Source of the DNA: Puniceicoccaceae bacterium
GTDB lineage: Bacteria; Verrucomicrobiota; Verrucomicrobiia; Opitutales; JAFGAQ01
Assembly: GCA_028285755.1 (NCBI GenBank)
Contig: JANQOQ010000001.1
Coordinates: forward strand, 124,001-188,000
Length of the DNA stretch: 64,000 bases
Direction: 5' to 3'
Part shown: piece by piece, positions 27,782 to 38,000 of the stretch
How positions within the stretch are numbered: position 1 is the first letter of the stretch
How the letters are laid out: the number at the start of each line of letters is the position of its first letter
Notes under the pieces: generated by a model
Seen by the model: only the letters and a program-made list of their open reading frames with translations
Database searches by the model: none
What the model was told of the DNA's origin: nothing
Program-made: the position numbers and the translations under genes

Positions 27782-28792
27782 CTAGCTGGCCTTACGGTCC
27801 TCATTACGCTGCCAATGGCAGCCGGCATTTCCACTCTTGTAGCGTTCCTTGCTGCCATCCTTGCCATAGGGCTCAGACTCTGCGAGCAAGTTTGTCACCT
27901 CACGTTCACTCAATGGCTCAAAATGCTTGGCCATTGCATAATCCTGATGATAGTTGTCCCAACTCTCGATCCCGCACATCAAAGAGCTGATGGGCAGTGA
28001 TAGTGCATAGCGCCGCGCCTTCACGGCATCAAAGCCCAGGCTGGGTATGTTCCCTACATTCAACGATTTCATGCCCAGTATGCCAACATTCTGCTCACGA
28101 CACTCGGGTATCACCTTCATTTGAAAGCTATCATAGTGTGCATCCAATATGCTGGTCGGGATGAGTGCAGCGTCAAATTGCAACCCGCTCTTGAGCATCG
28201 CCAACGCGATATCTGCAGAGGTGTGACAGGAAAAACCTATATGACGGATCTTGCCCGCCTTTTGAGCCTTGAGCACCGCGTTCAGAGCACCTTTTTTCTC
28301 ATCGAAAATACGCGGTACTTCTTCCATGTAGGCCACCCCGTGAAACATCCAAAGATCCAGGTGGTCTACATCCAGCTGTTTGAGGCTGGTGTTGATATGC
28401 TCATCACAATTTTCCGCATCCCGGCCACAGCCTTTACTCATGAGGTAGACCTTGTCGCGCCGGCTGCTACCCTTCAGCGCCTTACCCATCACTTCCTCAC
28501 TCCAACCATTGTTGTAGTGCCAGCAGTTATCAAAGAACGTAACCCCCTCATCAATGGCGCGATGCATTATATTGATGGCCTCTGCCTCTTCCACCTTACC
28601 AATGGTCCAGCCACCCAAGCCTATTATTGCCACGCTTTCACCCGTTCGTCCCAAAATCCGCTTGGGGATACCTCCTGCTGGTTTACTTTGCACACTCGCT
28701 ATAAAGGTACTGCCGGCAGTCATTCCCGCAAGCGCAGTTTTTAAGAAATCACGTCGATTTTGGGTGAGGTAAGGGTTCATAAAATTACTCAA
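27782..28792 (-). CDS. Aldo/keto reductase with Tat signal
   Basis: 336 residues. A twin-arginine signal (NRRDFLKTALAGMTAG, about 12-27) precedes an aldo/keto reductase barrel. The catalytic tetrad is present: Asp88 and Tyr93 (FFDNCWHYNNG), Lys120 (LMSKG) and His151 (WMFHG). The tail is short and charged with CHWQRNEDRK at the end. Aldo/keto reductases use NADPH, so Tat export would carry bound cofactor to the periplasm. It lies in a minus-strand block with other Tat-exported sugar enzymes. Substrate not determinable. Confidence 0.85.
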   Translation of the reverse strand: MSNFMNPYLTQNRRDFLKTALAGMTAGSTFIASVQSKPAGGIPKRILGRTGESVAIIGLGGWTIGKVEEAEAINIMHRAIDEGVTFFDNCWHYNNGWSEEVMGKALKGSSRRDKVYLMSKGCGRDAENCDEHINTSLKQLDVDHLDLWMFHGVAYMEEVPRIFDEKKGALNAVLKAQKAGKIRHIGFSCHTSADIALAMLKSGLQFDAALIPTSILDAHYDSFQMKVIPECREQNVGILGMKSLNVGNIPSLGFDAVKARRYALSLPISSLMCGIESWDNYHQDYAMAKHFEPLSEREVTNLLAESEPYGKDGSKERYKSGNAGCHWQRNEDRKAS

Positions 28793-28840
28793 ACCTCAAG
28801 ATTCCGAATCTCAACGTAAGCCCACTTGACTGTGAAGGCG

Positions 28841-30094
28841 CTAGATAACGGTGCACACGCGACCACTGCTTTCATTCACTAAGGTCACCAACTTATCCTC
28901 ATCCACATCAACTCCAAGTCCCGGACCCTCTGGACAGATCAGCTTACCGTCAGTATCCGCAAAAGGCTCCATGAGGATACTCGCCGTTAAAAACTGTAGG
29001 CCATTCAAGGCTGCCGGTTTTTTCAGTTGGTAAGCATTGTAAAGGTGTAGCGTAGCTGCCAGAGAGATGTCAGGATCAGTCAAACCGCTACCGACCCACT
29101 GCAGATTATGCTTTAGGATCAGCTCAATTTGTGCCAGGTTACTGGTTAAACCTCCGCAGCGGGAAGGTTTACTGGCAATCCCATCCAGCATATCCAATGC
29201 GATAAACTCCTCTAAATCTCTGGGAGAGATTACCCCTTCATCCATGAGAATGGGAAGCGCCCCCTGCTTTTTCAGGGCCTGATATCCCCGAATTTGATTT
29301 GGCCGGATCGGGGCTTCAAAAATGTCGACTCCTGCGTCGGCCAATCGCGAGGCGGCCTGCAGTGCGATTTCCGGCTCAAAGCCGCAATTGGCATCTGCCC
29401 ATAAAAATCCCTCCGGAGCTGCTTTGCGTGCGGCCTTGGCAAGCTTCACGTCGAATTCAGGATCAGGAGCGACCTTGATATTAAAATTCTCATAGCCCCG
29501 GGCACGTCCCTGCTCCACGAGTTGCGGGACTTCCTCAAGTGTGCGGGCATTCAGAGTCCAGCTAAGCGTAAGCGGGTCGATCTGCTTGCGTCCCATCAGC
29601 TCGGTTACTGATTTTCCAGCCGCTTTTCCTGCTAAGTCCCAAAGCGCAATATCGACCCCTGCCCGGGTAATGGGCATACCGACGGAGAATGAGGGAGCAA
29701 TCGCCTGGTCCATCTTCGCATGTGCACCCGCAATATCTGCCGCATCATGCCCAATGAGCGCAGGGGCAAAATAGTCTTTAAGGGTAGTGGTAGCCGTTTC
29801 GAGGGTCTCGTAGCTCCACTTTGCAATCGGAACCGATTGACCCCAGCCAACCAAGCCCTGATCGGTGGTCAGTTTGACCGTCACACAGGACCTTCCGGTT
29901 GAACCGGATGGGGAGCTAAAAAATTTGAAATAACCCGTCATGGGGTAACGGGCAGAATAGATATCAATGCGTGTGATTTTGCCTGGATTACTCATTTTAG
30001 CATCTAGTAAACTAGGCAAAAGCATGCTGGAAGCAATCGTTGCGGCGGATGTTTTTATAAAATTCCTTCGGGATAGCTGTGGGTACTTTGGCAT
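28841..30094 (-). CDS. Enolase-superfamily (MR/MLE) enzyme with Tat signal
   Basis: 417 residues. A Tat signal (SRRNFIKTSAATIASSML, about 8-25) precedes the mandelate racemase/muconate lactonising fold. Metal ligands are visible: Asp234 (WADANCG), Glu260 (IFEAPIRP) and Asp285/Glu286 (LMDEGV). The usual K-x-K at the end of the second barrel strand reads N205-I-K207, so the first lysine is replaced. Members abstract a proton alpha to a carboxylate in dehydratases, racemases and cycloisomerases. It is directly downstream (3 bases) of the DUF6807 gene. An acid-sugar dehydratase or epimerase acting outside the cytoplasm is possible. Confidence 0.85.
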   Translation of the reverse strand: MPKYPQLSRRNFIKTSAATIASSMLLPSLLDAKMSNPGKITRIDIYSARYPMTGYFKFFSSPSGSTGRSCVTVKLTTDQGLVGWGQSVPIAKWSYETLETATTTLKDYFAPALIGHDAADIAGAHAKMDQAIAPSFSVGMPITRAGVDIALWDLAGKAAGKSVTELMGRKQIDPLTLSWTLNARTLEEVPQLVEQGRARGYENFNIKVAPDPEFDVKLAKAARKAAPEGFLWADANCGFEPEIALQAASRLADAGVDIFEAPIRPNQIRGYQALKKQGALPILMDEGVISPRDLEEFIALDMLDGIASKPSRCGGLTSNLAQIELILKHNLQWVGSGLTDPDISLAATLHLYNAYQLKKPAALNGLQFLTASILMEPFADTDGKLICPEGPGLGVDVDEDKLVTLVNESSGRVCTVI

Positions 30095-30097
30095 ACA

Positions 30098-31024
30098 TTA
30101 TTTCTCTAGGCTATCAGCATAACTCTGCCACATACGCTCCGCCACATGGGACGTCAGATTACCATCGTACACAAATAGACGGTATTTACGCGTATATTCT
30201 ATACCCGGCTCAAATACCCAGTCCTCATCGCCAACCGTATTGAAATTTACAAACACCATGCCATTATGCTGCACATCCCAGGTGCGCAGCTTCTCAGGAT
30301 GGTTTTGATTATCCGGGTGGCTCATCAGGAGTATGCCAGCGGATTCACTGCGCTCGGCATCCCCTTCCACACGCACCCAACGTGCTTTCGTAAAATTCGC
30401 CTGATAACGCTTATACCCTTCACTGGTCAGGATTGTGCTGTTGTCGGCATTCCACACCTGTGTTGCCCGCAGAGAGAAACCGCTGTAGCGATAGGCCGTT
30501 ACCGTAATTGGTTTGTCCAGGGCATTCACCTGCGTAATTTCCAAATCCAACAAGTAACCCTCGACGGGAGACTCAATGTAAGCAGGCGAGGTAATTTGGG
30601 TGGTCTCATTAATAATCAATTTAGCCCCTCCCTCTGCCTTACGATCCGTATAAATGCTGCGGGCAAGAAGGCCATTCGACACCGGCTCCCACTCCTTCGC
30701 TTCAATGAGACCCTCTCCATCCTGAAGCTCCCAAAAATTCACATCCTTTCCTTCATGATTCACATGCTTCCAGGGCCACCAGAGCCCAAAATGATGCCGG
30801 TGATCCAGAGGCTCACTCCCGGTAACAATAAATCCGGAGGGTGTTTTCAGTGGATGAATAAAATTGCTCCCCTTAAACTTATCACCGCCCTTGGGATTTT
30901 CTAAGGGTTCGGACTGATAGGTCACCAGGGGCTTCTCACCGATATCGATGGTAGCCGACCACACACTCAGAATCATAAAACCGAAAATGCTGGCGAAACC
31001 CAACAGAACGCGCAATTTGCTCAC
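30098..31024 (-). CDS. Secreted DUF6807 (PmoA-like) protein
   Basis: 308 residues starting with GTG at 31024, whose first base is the last base of the upstream gene's stop (TAGTG). A signal peptide (about 1-25) precedes a domain with EPLDHRHHFGLWWPWKHVN, WELQDGEG and similar His/Trp-rich segments. This is the DUF6807 family, labelled methane oxygenase PmoA in some databases although no link to methane oxidation is expected. The family is frequent in Verrucomicrobia and Planctomycetes beside Gfo/Idh/MocA genes, as here. A carbohydrate-active role is inferred from neighbours. Confidence 0.8.
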   Translation of the reverse strand: MSKLRVLLGFASIFGFMILSVWSATIDIGEKPLVTYQSEPLENPKGGDKFKGSNFIHPLKTPSGFIVTGSEPLDHRHHFGLWWPWKHVNHEGKDVNFWELQDGEGLIEAKEWEPVSNGLLARSIYTDRKAEGGAKLIINETTQITSPAYIESPVEGYLLDLEITQVNALDKPITVTAYRYSGFSLRATQVWNADNSTILTSEGYKRYQANFTKARWVRVEGDAERSESAGILLMSHPDNQNHPEKLRTWDVQHNGMVFVNFNTVGDEDWVFEPGIEYTRKYRLFVYDGNLTSHVAERMWQSYADSLEK

Positions 31025-32346
31025 TAGCTAATCCTCCAGGGTTTACGCATGGGGATATCCAGCATGGCCTCCACATCATTGTCATTGATAGGCAGCTCCC
31101 TTTTCGGGTCCCAGTGGATCTTCCGTCCACCGAGTTTCATGCTTAGATGGTGCAATACACAGATGGTGTTCGATCGGTGCCCCACTTCCACCGGACATGC
31201 CGGGTCGCGATTCTCACGGATTGCCTCAAAAAAGTCAGCCATGTGGTCTTCACTATAGTATACGGACACCTCATTTCCCTTAGGTTGTCGTCGCAAGAGC
31301 TGCCTGTCGCTACAGTCAAATTTACCCCGTGCGCAATAGGCCCAACCATTTTCCATAATGAAGCGTACACCCGGCTCTCCATTACGCGAGATCATCTTCA
31401 CGCCGTTTTCGTAGAACGCCTCCCCATAATAGGCCGTATGCACATCCCAAAGTCCACGCTTGGGGAATATCCCGGTGCTGGTATACTCAATCGGCCCCGA
31501 GTCCTTATCCGTGCCCATTGCCCATTGCGCAATATCATACATGTGGGTGCCCCAGCCGGTGATCATCCCACGGCAATAGCGCTCGACCTGCAACCAACCC
31601 GGCCTCCCCCAGTATTTACCATCAACCATCTCGTGCGGGTGCACCCGACCTTCCGTGTAAGGTGCTTCCGGACAGGGACCTAACCACAGGTCATAGTTTA
31701 AATTGGCGGGCACTTCCATAGGGATATCTTCCATTGTGCCCTTATCAGTAGGCACTTCTACCTGGATTTCCTTGAGTGCTCCCAGCCAGTTATTACGCAC
31801 GATGTTCACGACCTGGCGGAAATACACACTCGAGCGTTGCTGGGACCCGGTTTGCAAAATGACGCCATTCTTGCGAACCGCATCAATCAATGCCTGCCCC
31901 TCAGAGATTCCATAGGTGAGCGGTTTCTGCATGTAAATGTGCTTACCTGCCCGGGCAGCATCGACGCCCTGCAGTCCATGCCAGTTATCCGGAGTAGCCA
32001 CGATAACCGCATCTATTTTATCCGACTTAAGGAGATCTCTGTAATCCTCATAAGTGGCTATGCTCACAGCCTGCTCGCCCTGCTCCTTGTAAAACTGGTT
32101 CACCCTCCCCTTTGTGTATTCGACTCTCTTGGAATCCACATCGCAAAGCGCAACGACCCTTACATTGTGGGATTTCACTCCCAGAGCCAGTGCCTGATCC
32201 ATATTTCCATTGCCCATACGCCCACTCCCAATGAGAGCCACCTGTAGGGTTTCATTTTTTGAGGGGTTACTCAACAAGCCGCTCTGAATCATGAGGCCCG
32301 CAGCACCGGCACCTGCCGATTTCTTTAGAAAATTGCGTCGATTCAT
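31024..32346 (-). CDS. Gfo/Idh/MocA oxidoreductase, Tat-exported
   Basis: 440 residues. The Tat-type signal is NRRNFLKKSAGAGAAGLM (about 2-19). The Rossmann motif is VALIGSGRMGNGN and the catalytic-lysine segment is YMQKPLTYGIS (QKP instead of the commoner EKP). The length of ~440 and the Trp/His-rich C-terminal half (GWGTHMYDIAQWAMG) are characteristic of the exported Verrucomicrobia/Planctomycete subgroup. It is followed by DUF6807 with a one-base overlap and preceded by the HEAT-like gene, so this is a tightly packed operon. Substrate unknown. Confidence 0.88.
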   Translation of the reverse strand: MNRRNFLKKSAGAGAAGLMIQSGLLSNPSKNETLQVALIGSGRMGNGNMDQALALGVKSHNVRVVALCDVDSKRVEYTKGRVNQFYKEQGEQAVSIATYEDYRDLLKSDKIDAVIVATPDNWHGLQGVDAARAGKHIYMQKPLTYGISEGQALIDAVRKNGVILQTGSQQRSSVYFRQVVNIVRNNWLGALKEIQVEVPTDKGTMEDIPMEVPANLNYDLWLGPCPEAPYTEGRVHPHEMVDGKYWGRPGWLQVERYCRGMITGWGTHMYDIAQWAMGTDKDSGPIEYTSTGIFPKRGLWDVHTAYYGEAFYENGVKMISRNGEPGVRFIMENGWAYCARGKFDCSDRQLLRRQPKGNEVSVYYSEDHMADFFEAIRENRDPACPVEVGHRSNTICVLHHLSMKLGGRKIHWDPKRELPINDNDVEAMLDIPMRKPWRIS

Positions 32347-32360
32347 ATTTATCCTAGTAT

Positions 32361-33275
32361 CTAACGGGTCGCGATCGCTCGAATCAATCTCTCTTTTAAG
32401 GCAATATATTCATCGGATGATAATTTGGCATCTAAGAGTTTAATCGCTTCCGCCTTATCTGTAAGACGGGTGGTTGCAACTGTCACATACAGGCGCGATA
32501 CATCCGCCTGCACCTTAGCATCATTGGCGGATTTGAGAATTTCCAAAATCTCTGCCAGATCTTCAAGCTCGAGCCATTCCCGTAAGCATGCCACTACTGA
32601 CTGCCGAATCACCGGAGTCTTGGAGTCCAAAAGCATCATAATTTCCGATTTAAATGTAATAGCACCGCGTTCCCTCAATATATCCAGAGCAGCGACCTGA
32701 TGGTCCACCGGGATACCCTGCTTAGAAACATACTTCTGAAATATTGCCTCATCCAGACCTTGCGTGAAGTTATGTCGCAAACCGGACTTAGCCACCCTTT
32801 CAAAATCTCCGACTGACCACTCCATGATTTGCGGCAGATAATCAGCGCCTGCATTCCGGCTGACCACTCCGACAAGCGCCTCCTGCAAATGACCATTTAA
32901 TGAATCAAAATCATCCAGAGCATGGAACACCCTACCGGCAGCACCCCGTTGCTCCAACAAATGCACTAACATCACAGCGACTTCTGGTGAAACTTTCTTT
33001 GTCGCATCCGCCAGCAGCTTATCCGTCCGGTCATCGCCGAGCTTGTAGCTAGCCAAAACAGGCAAAACCCGAACGGGAATCATCGTGTCTTCATCATACA
33101 AGGTAATCTCCAGAGTATCGTAGTAGAATTCTCCGTTATCCTTATGCAGAATAGTTCTCAATTCATGAATACGGCCTAAAGGATCCTCCGCTGACGCTGA
33201 AACCTGAAATACGATAGCCCAGAACAGGATAAAAACGGCAGTCAACCGGGTCATCATTTTTCTTACACTCATCAT
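32361..33275 (-). CDS. Secreted HEAT-repeat-like protein
   Basis: 304 residues with a signal peptide (about 8-28, ending VSASA). After a short beta region the rest is a series of helix pairs of about 35-40 residues (for example EILKSANDAKVQADVSRLY and AIKLLDAKLSSDEYIALK) consistent with HEAT/armadillo-like repeats, which usually mediate protein binding. No catalytic motif. Its ATG overlaps the stop of the upstream Gfo/Idh/MocA gene by four bases and the next oxidoreductase follows 14 bases on, so it is probably co-expressed with both. It could be a scaffold or chaperone for the exported enzymes. Confidence 0.6.
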   Translation of the reverse strand: MMSVRKMMTRLTAVFILFWAIVFQVSASAEDPLGRIHELRTILHKDNGEFYYDTLEITLYDEDTMIPVRVLPVLASYKLGDDRTDKLLADATKKVSPEVAVMLVHLLEQRGAAGRVFHALDDFDSLNGHLQEALVGVVSRNAGADYLPQIMEWSVGDFERVAKSGLRHNFTQGLDEAIFQKYVSKQGIPVDHQVAALDILRERGAITFKSEIMMLLDSKTPVIRQSVVACLREWLELEDLAEILEILKSANDAKVQADVSRLYVTVATTRLTDKAEAIKLLDAKLSSDEYIALKERLIRAIATR

Positions 33276-34579
33276 GCGGCCTCCCAGTTGCGGTTAGAAT
33301 TACGAGTGCGCATCGCATTTGCAGCGTCGTCGTTGATATAACTTTCCGTCTTTGCATCCCAGCTCAGTTTGCGATCCAGCAATGAGGCGTGATTGGCAGC
33401 AATTAACCAGCTGGATATACGGTGGTAGTACTCAGCCCCATACATCGTCGATGCCCGGCTGCGTACCGCATCGATAAAGTCGCGCTGCTCCCGATGGTAT
33501 ATGCGGGGCTTATAGTTGGACATGCCATAGACAGTGTTTAAGACCTTCTGGCTGCTCGCCTCAAGAGGCGCACGCCACCCCACGTTGCCAATCCACCCAT
33601 CAGTACCAATAAATTTCAATGCGGGAGTGCCCGAGGTCACCGCAATTTCCACACCGTTTTCCATCTCGTAGCGCACATTATATTCCATAGGACGGTCAAA
33701 GAGACTGTCTTTAATATATTTACAGTCAGTTTCCACAGTGAACGACTGCGAATAGTCATCATCCATTGCCCAGATTGCCGTATCTCCCAGGTGCACCCCC
33801 CAGTCGGTAAATTTACCCCCGCCATAATCGCGAATATTACGCCAGCCTACACCCGTGGAATAGTCCGCCATGATTCGCTCCTTTTGAAAGGGCAAATCCG
33901 GTGCAGGCCCCAGCCAGAGGTTCCAATCCAGCTCAGCGGGTATAGGATCTTGCCGCAAGGGAACTTGCTCTTTTACCCCAAACGGCACTACAAATTCCAC
34001 GCGTTCAAGCTGGCCGATGCCGCCATTTCTCACAACTTCCACCATACGACGATACTCAGGCAGCGCGCGGTCTTCCATCGCCATTTGAAAGACGGCTCCG
34101 TATTTATCAACGCGTTTCACGAGCTCGCGCCCTTCCGTTATGTCATAGCTCGTCTTCTCGCACATCACATCCTTACCCTGATCAAGCGCTGCCAGCGACA
34201 TCGGGATATGCCAGTGGTCGGGCGTCGTAATCATGACTGCATCGACATCATCCCGATGGATCACTTCCCGCCAGTCCTGAGTCACATCCATAGGATCAAA
34301 CTGCACGTTAGCCGTTCCCTTGAGTTGCTCAACGGCCCGATCAATCTGCCGGCTATCCGCATCACAAAGAGTTGCAATGCTACAATCCTCAAAACCTGCC
34401 GTATTACCAAGATTGACCGGCCTCGCGTGCCTGCCGAGCCCGATAAAACCCACACGGATTTTCTCGGAAGGCGCCGTCCAATTCCCAAGACCTAGCGTCT
34501 TAGACGAAACGATCTGCGGAGCGACACTACAGCCAGCCGCAACCGACGCGCCCGTTCTCAAAAATGACCTTCGATTCAT
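33272..34579 (-). CDS. Gfo/Idh/MocA oxidoreductase, Tat-exported
   Basis: 435 residues. Tat-type signal NRRSFLRTGASVAAG (about 2-16); Rossmann motif VGFIGLGRHARPVN; catalytic-lysine segment VMCEKTSYDITEG (EKT rather than EKP); and a DWGVHLGDTAIWAMD segment like that of its neighbour at 31024. It is first in the minus-strand block that continues through the HEAT-like, second Gfo/Idh/MocA, DUF6807 and enolase genes. The promoter should lie in the AT-rich region after 34579, shared with the divergent TonB-dependent receptor. Substrate unknown. Confidence 0.88.
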   Translation of the reverse strand: MNRRSFLRTGASVAAGCSVAPQIVSSKTLGLGNWTAPSEKIRVGFIGLGRHARPVNLGNTAGFEDCSIATLCDADSRQIDRAVEQLKGTANVQFDPMDVTQDWREVIHRDDVDAVMITTPDHWHIPMSLAALDQGKDVMCEKTSYDITEGRELVKRVDKYGAVFQMAMEDRALPEYRRMVEVVRNGGIGQLERVEFVVPFGVKEQVPLRQDPIPAELDWNLWLGPAPDLPFQKERIMADYSTGVGWRNIRDYGGGKFTDWGVHLGDTAIWAMDDDYSQSFTVETDCKYIKDSLFDRPMEYNVRYEMENGVEIAVTSGTPALKFIGTDGWIGNVGWRAPLEASSQKVLNTVYGMSNYKPRIYHREQRDFIDAVRSRASTMYGAEYYHRISSWLIAANHASLLDRKLSWDAKTESYINDDAANAMRTRNSNRNWEAA

Positions 34580-35011
34580 AAGATAAAGTAAGGGTTATAT
34601 GATGATCACCTAATAAAGTACCAATAAATCGATCACACTTTACTAGCACCAGGGAAACTCCTCAATATTAATTAACCAAAATCTTCCCAGAGTGATATGA
34701 TATCTAACGTTTCGGGTGATTTCTTTTTTTGGCGATTAGCGAACGAAGCGCTTAATCATTAGAGCACATAACTTTACTGTAAAGCTACTATCAAGACTAT
34801 AGAAAACTAGTTAATTAAGTTCATATATTACTCATAAATAATAACTTATATAATTCTAACTAAACACCCTACTTTCCGTTAAATTTTTAGCCATTGAATT
34901 CAAAAGCGTTTTGAGTAGCAACCAAAACTATAGCTTATGGCGCATTTGTCATGAGGCCCCGTATTCAAAAATTCCCAGTTGGTACGGGTAACATAAACAG
35001 GTAATTATCCC
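34580..35011. promoter_or_regulatory. AT-rich divergent intergenic region
   Basis: No gene is visible in these 432 bases between the minus-strand oxidoreductase operon and the plus-strand TonB-dependent receptor. A perfect TATAAT is at 34849-34854, 157 bases before the receptor ATG, but no good -35 box is positioned for it. A short AAGCGCTT palindrome near 34747 could be part of a LacI-type operator; weak. The region presumably holds both divergent promoters. Confidence 0.4.
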
Positions 35012-38000
35012 ATGAAAATTAAGAACCAATCAATATTGCGATTGCCGCTTGCTGGCATCGCCATAATGACATTTGCATTTGTTTGCAAATCGTATGCTCA
35101 GGATGAAGAAGATGAAGACATCTTCCTATTATCCCCCTACATCGTCGATAGCTCAGAAGACAGTGGCTACCTGGCCACTAGTACCCTTGCAGGAACCCGC
35201 CTACGAACACTACTCAGTGATGTTGGAGCATCCGTTACAGTCGTCACCAATGACTTTCTGGATGATATCGGTGTAAATGATCTGGACTTCCTGACCTATA
35301 CCGGCGGCACTGAAACCATCGGTGCGAATGGTAACTTCTCCAACGCGAGTACCACCGAAAATGTCGGCACCGCACGCGAAGAAAGAACGAACGCACGCCC
35401 CCAGCAAAATACGCGTATCCGCGGACTCGCTCGTGCGGATACTACCCAAAACTTTTACCTGACCAATGCACCCTTCGATGGCTTCAATATTGACCGTATT
35501 ACGATCAACCGGGGTCCGAATGCTGCACTCTTCGGGTTGGGTAGTCCGGGTGGTATACTCGATGCATCTCTGAAGCGCGCATTAATGGATGATTTCGGCC
35601 AAATTCAGGTAAAGCTGGATAACTTTGGCACCACACGGGTTGTATTGGACCTCAATAAGGAAATCATTGAAGACAAGCTAGCAGTAAGGGTCGCTGTGTT
35701 GGATGAAACCGTAAAGTGGGAACAGGAGCAAGCCTTTGAAGACGATGATCGCTTTTATGCAGCAGTAACGATCCAGCCCTTCAAAAATACAACGATCCGC
35801 GCTAATTATACCAATGGTGAAATCACTGCGGCCCGCCCCGAAGTGTTACCTCCGCGCGATGGGGTTGCTGTATGGGATGCGTTAGGACGTCCCCTCTGGG
35901 ATCCCTTCACCAGTAATTATTATCGCAGTCTTTCAGACTTTAATAACGGCATACCGGTAGATCCGGCAACGGAGCAAATCTGGAATAATGCCTTCTTCGG
36001 TACTCTTTCAGGAGGAGCCAACCAGCCAACAGCTCTGTTCGGTCAACACGACAGTGGTGAAATGGGCGGACCTGGAATCCCCGATGGCGCTATCTTCCGA
36101 ATCCAGAACAATGCAAATTATCGTTTCTATCCAGGTGGAACCGGAGTAAACAACATCCAGTGGCGCCGCCCGCGTTTGACGCGTGACCTAATCGATGAGC
36201 CCGTTTCAGAGGGGCTTCCATTCGCTCTGGGTTTGAGTAACGAAGAACGGGCCTTCTACTTCGATAAACGGGTTACGGACACAGGATTCTTCAATTATCG
36301 TGAACAACTTGCCTACGGGGTTAATAAGTTTGAACGCAATGAGTTCAATTCTTACAGCATCTCCCTGGAGCAAACCTTCTTTGATAATAAGGCGGGGATC
36401 GAGTTTGGTTACTACAATGAAGAGTTTGAGGACGATCTCCGTCGTTGGGGTCAGGATATTGCTGTAGACATGAATATTCGTCTGCCAGATGGTAGCATGA
36501 ACCCTAACCTAGGCCGTGTATATGCCCACGGAAACGGATTTGCTGAGCCAGAGTTCTGGGATCAATCAGCCGCAAGAGTAACCGCCTTTGGCGAATACGA
36601 CTTTGCTGAAGAGTTCGACAATAAGTTTGTCACATGGCTCGGTCGGCAGGTATTGACACTCTTTGCGGGCACGCAGGATACTGACTTCCGCCGCGAAACT
36701 CACATGCCCGGTATCGGCGGTGGCGAGCTGGAATCGATCCGCCGGGGCATCCCGATCAATCCACGCATCCGCGGAGGGGTGAACCGTCTGAATATTGTTT
36801 CTTATTACGGAGGTCCTTCCTTGCTCGATATTAATGACCTGAGCACCGCTGATCTACAAGCGCCTACCGTCGCTCAGATTCCTACCACTACAGATAACTT
36901 CCACTTGTGGGATGCAACGACTGCGGTAAATATCCGTGATGCAAACGGTAATTTGGCTCCCGGTTTCAATGTTTGGGACGGCGTAACCGCAAACACGGTT
37001 CGCCTGGTCGATCATGTAACCGATCCGAACGAAACCTTCACATGGGGCAACAGCCGCCAGAAGTCCGAGGTGGAGTCTATGGCGGCGATCCTGCAGTCCT
37101 ACTTCTTAGATGGCCACATCGTTACCACAGCTTCTTGGCGTCGGGATGAAGTTACCCTCTTCACCGGTACCGGGGGAAGACGCGATGATGGCACAAATCT
37201 GAACATCCCTAATGAGCTTCCTGAACTCACTGACGAATTCAGTCCGGGTGAAGTGGAGCAGTCTGCTTTCAGTGTAGTTGCACACGCCCCGGATTTCATT
37301 ACGGAAGCTCTGAATGGCATCCGTCTTAGTGCTCATTATGTAAAGTCTGAAAATACAGATGCCAAGGGCGGTTTTATCGACTTCTACGGTGAATCCATCG
37401 CTCTTTCATCCGGTGAAACCGATGAGTATGGCTTTGCCCTGCGCACCGAAGATGGCAAGCTCGATCTTAAGTTCACTTGGTATGAAAATACCTCGATCGG
37501 AGCGATTGAAAATCCCATCACGCGTATCAATAACATTGAGCGTGACATCCTGCAGAATAATACCGAGGCAGAACTCGCTGCAGCAGGCTTTATTCCGATG
37601 GATCCAGGTTTCCTTGTTGCGAATGAGATTGAGCCAACAGGAGCTGATCGCTTTTCAAATAATGGGGTTCCACTCGTGGAATACAACTCGCGTAATCCGC
37701 AGCAAAGTCAGGTGCAATCCACTTCCGACGTGGTATCTGAAGGCATGGAAGTTGAGCTTACCTACAATCCTTTGAAAAACTGGCGCATTCATTTAAACGT
37801 CAGTCAGGTTGAGGCGGTGCAGAGCAACATCGCACCGGCGGTAGAGCGCTACTTCAACGAGCGCCTGGACCACTTCAGAGATATCGGCACCCAAATCTGG
37901 ATGACAACAGGTCGTGTATTCCTGGAGCAACCCGGCATGCCGGAAAATCCTGAAAACCGCCTGGTAAACCCAATCACCGGTGAATTCCATACCCAGGTGG

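Noticed and set aside
30098-31024. Methane monooxygenase subunit
   Set aside because: The PmoA label of DUF6807 is historical; the protein is soluble and lacks membrane helices and other subunits.
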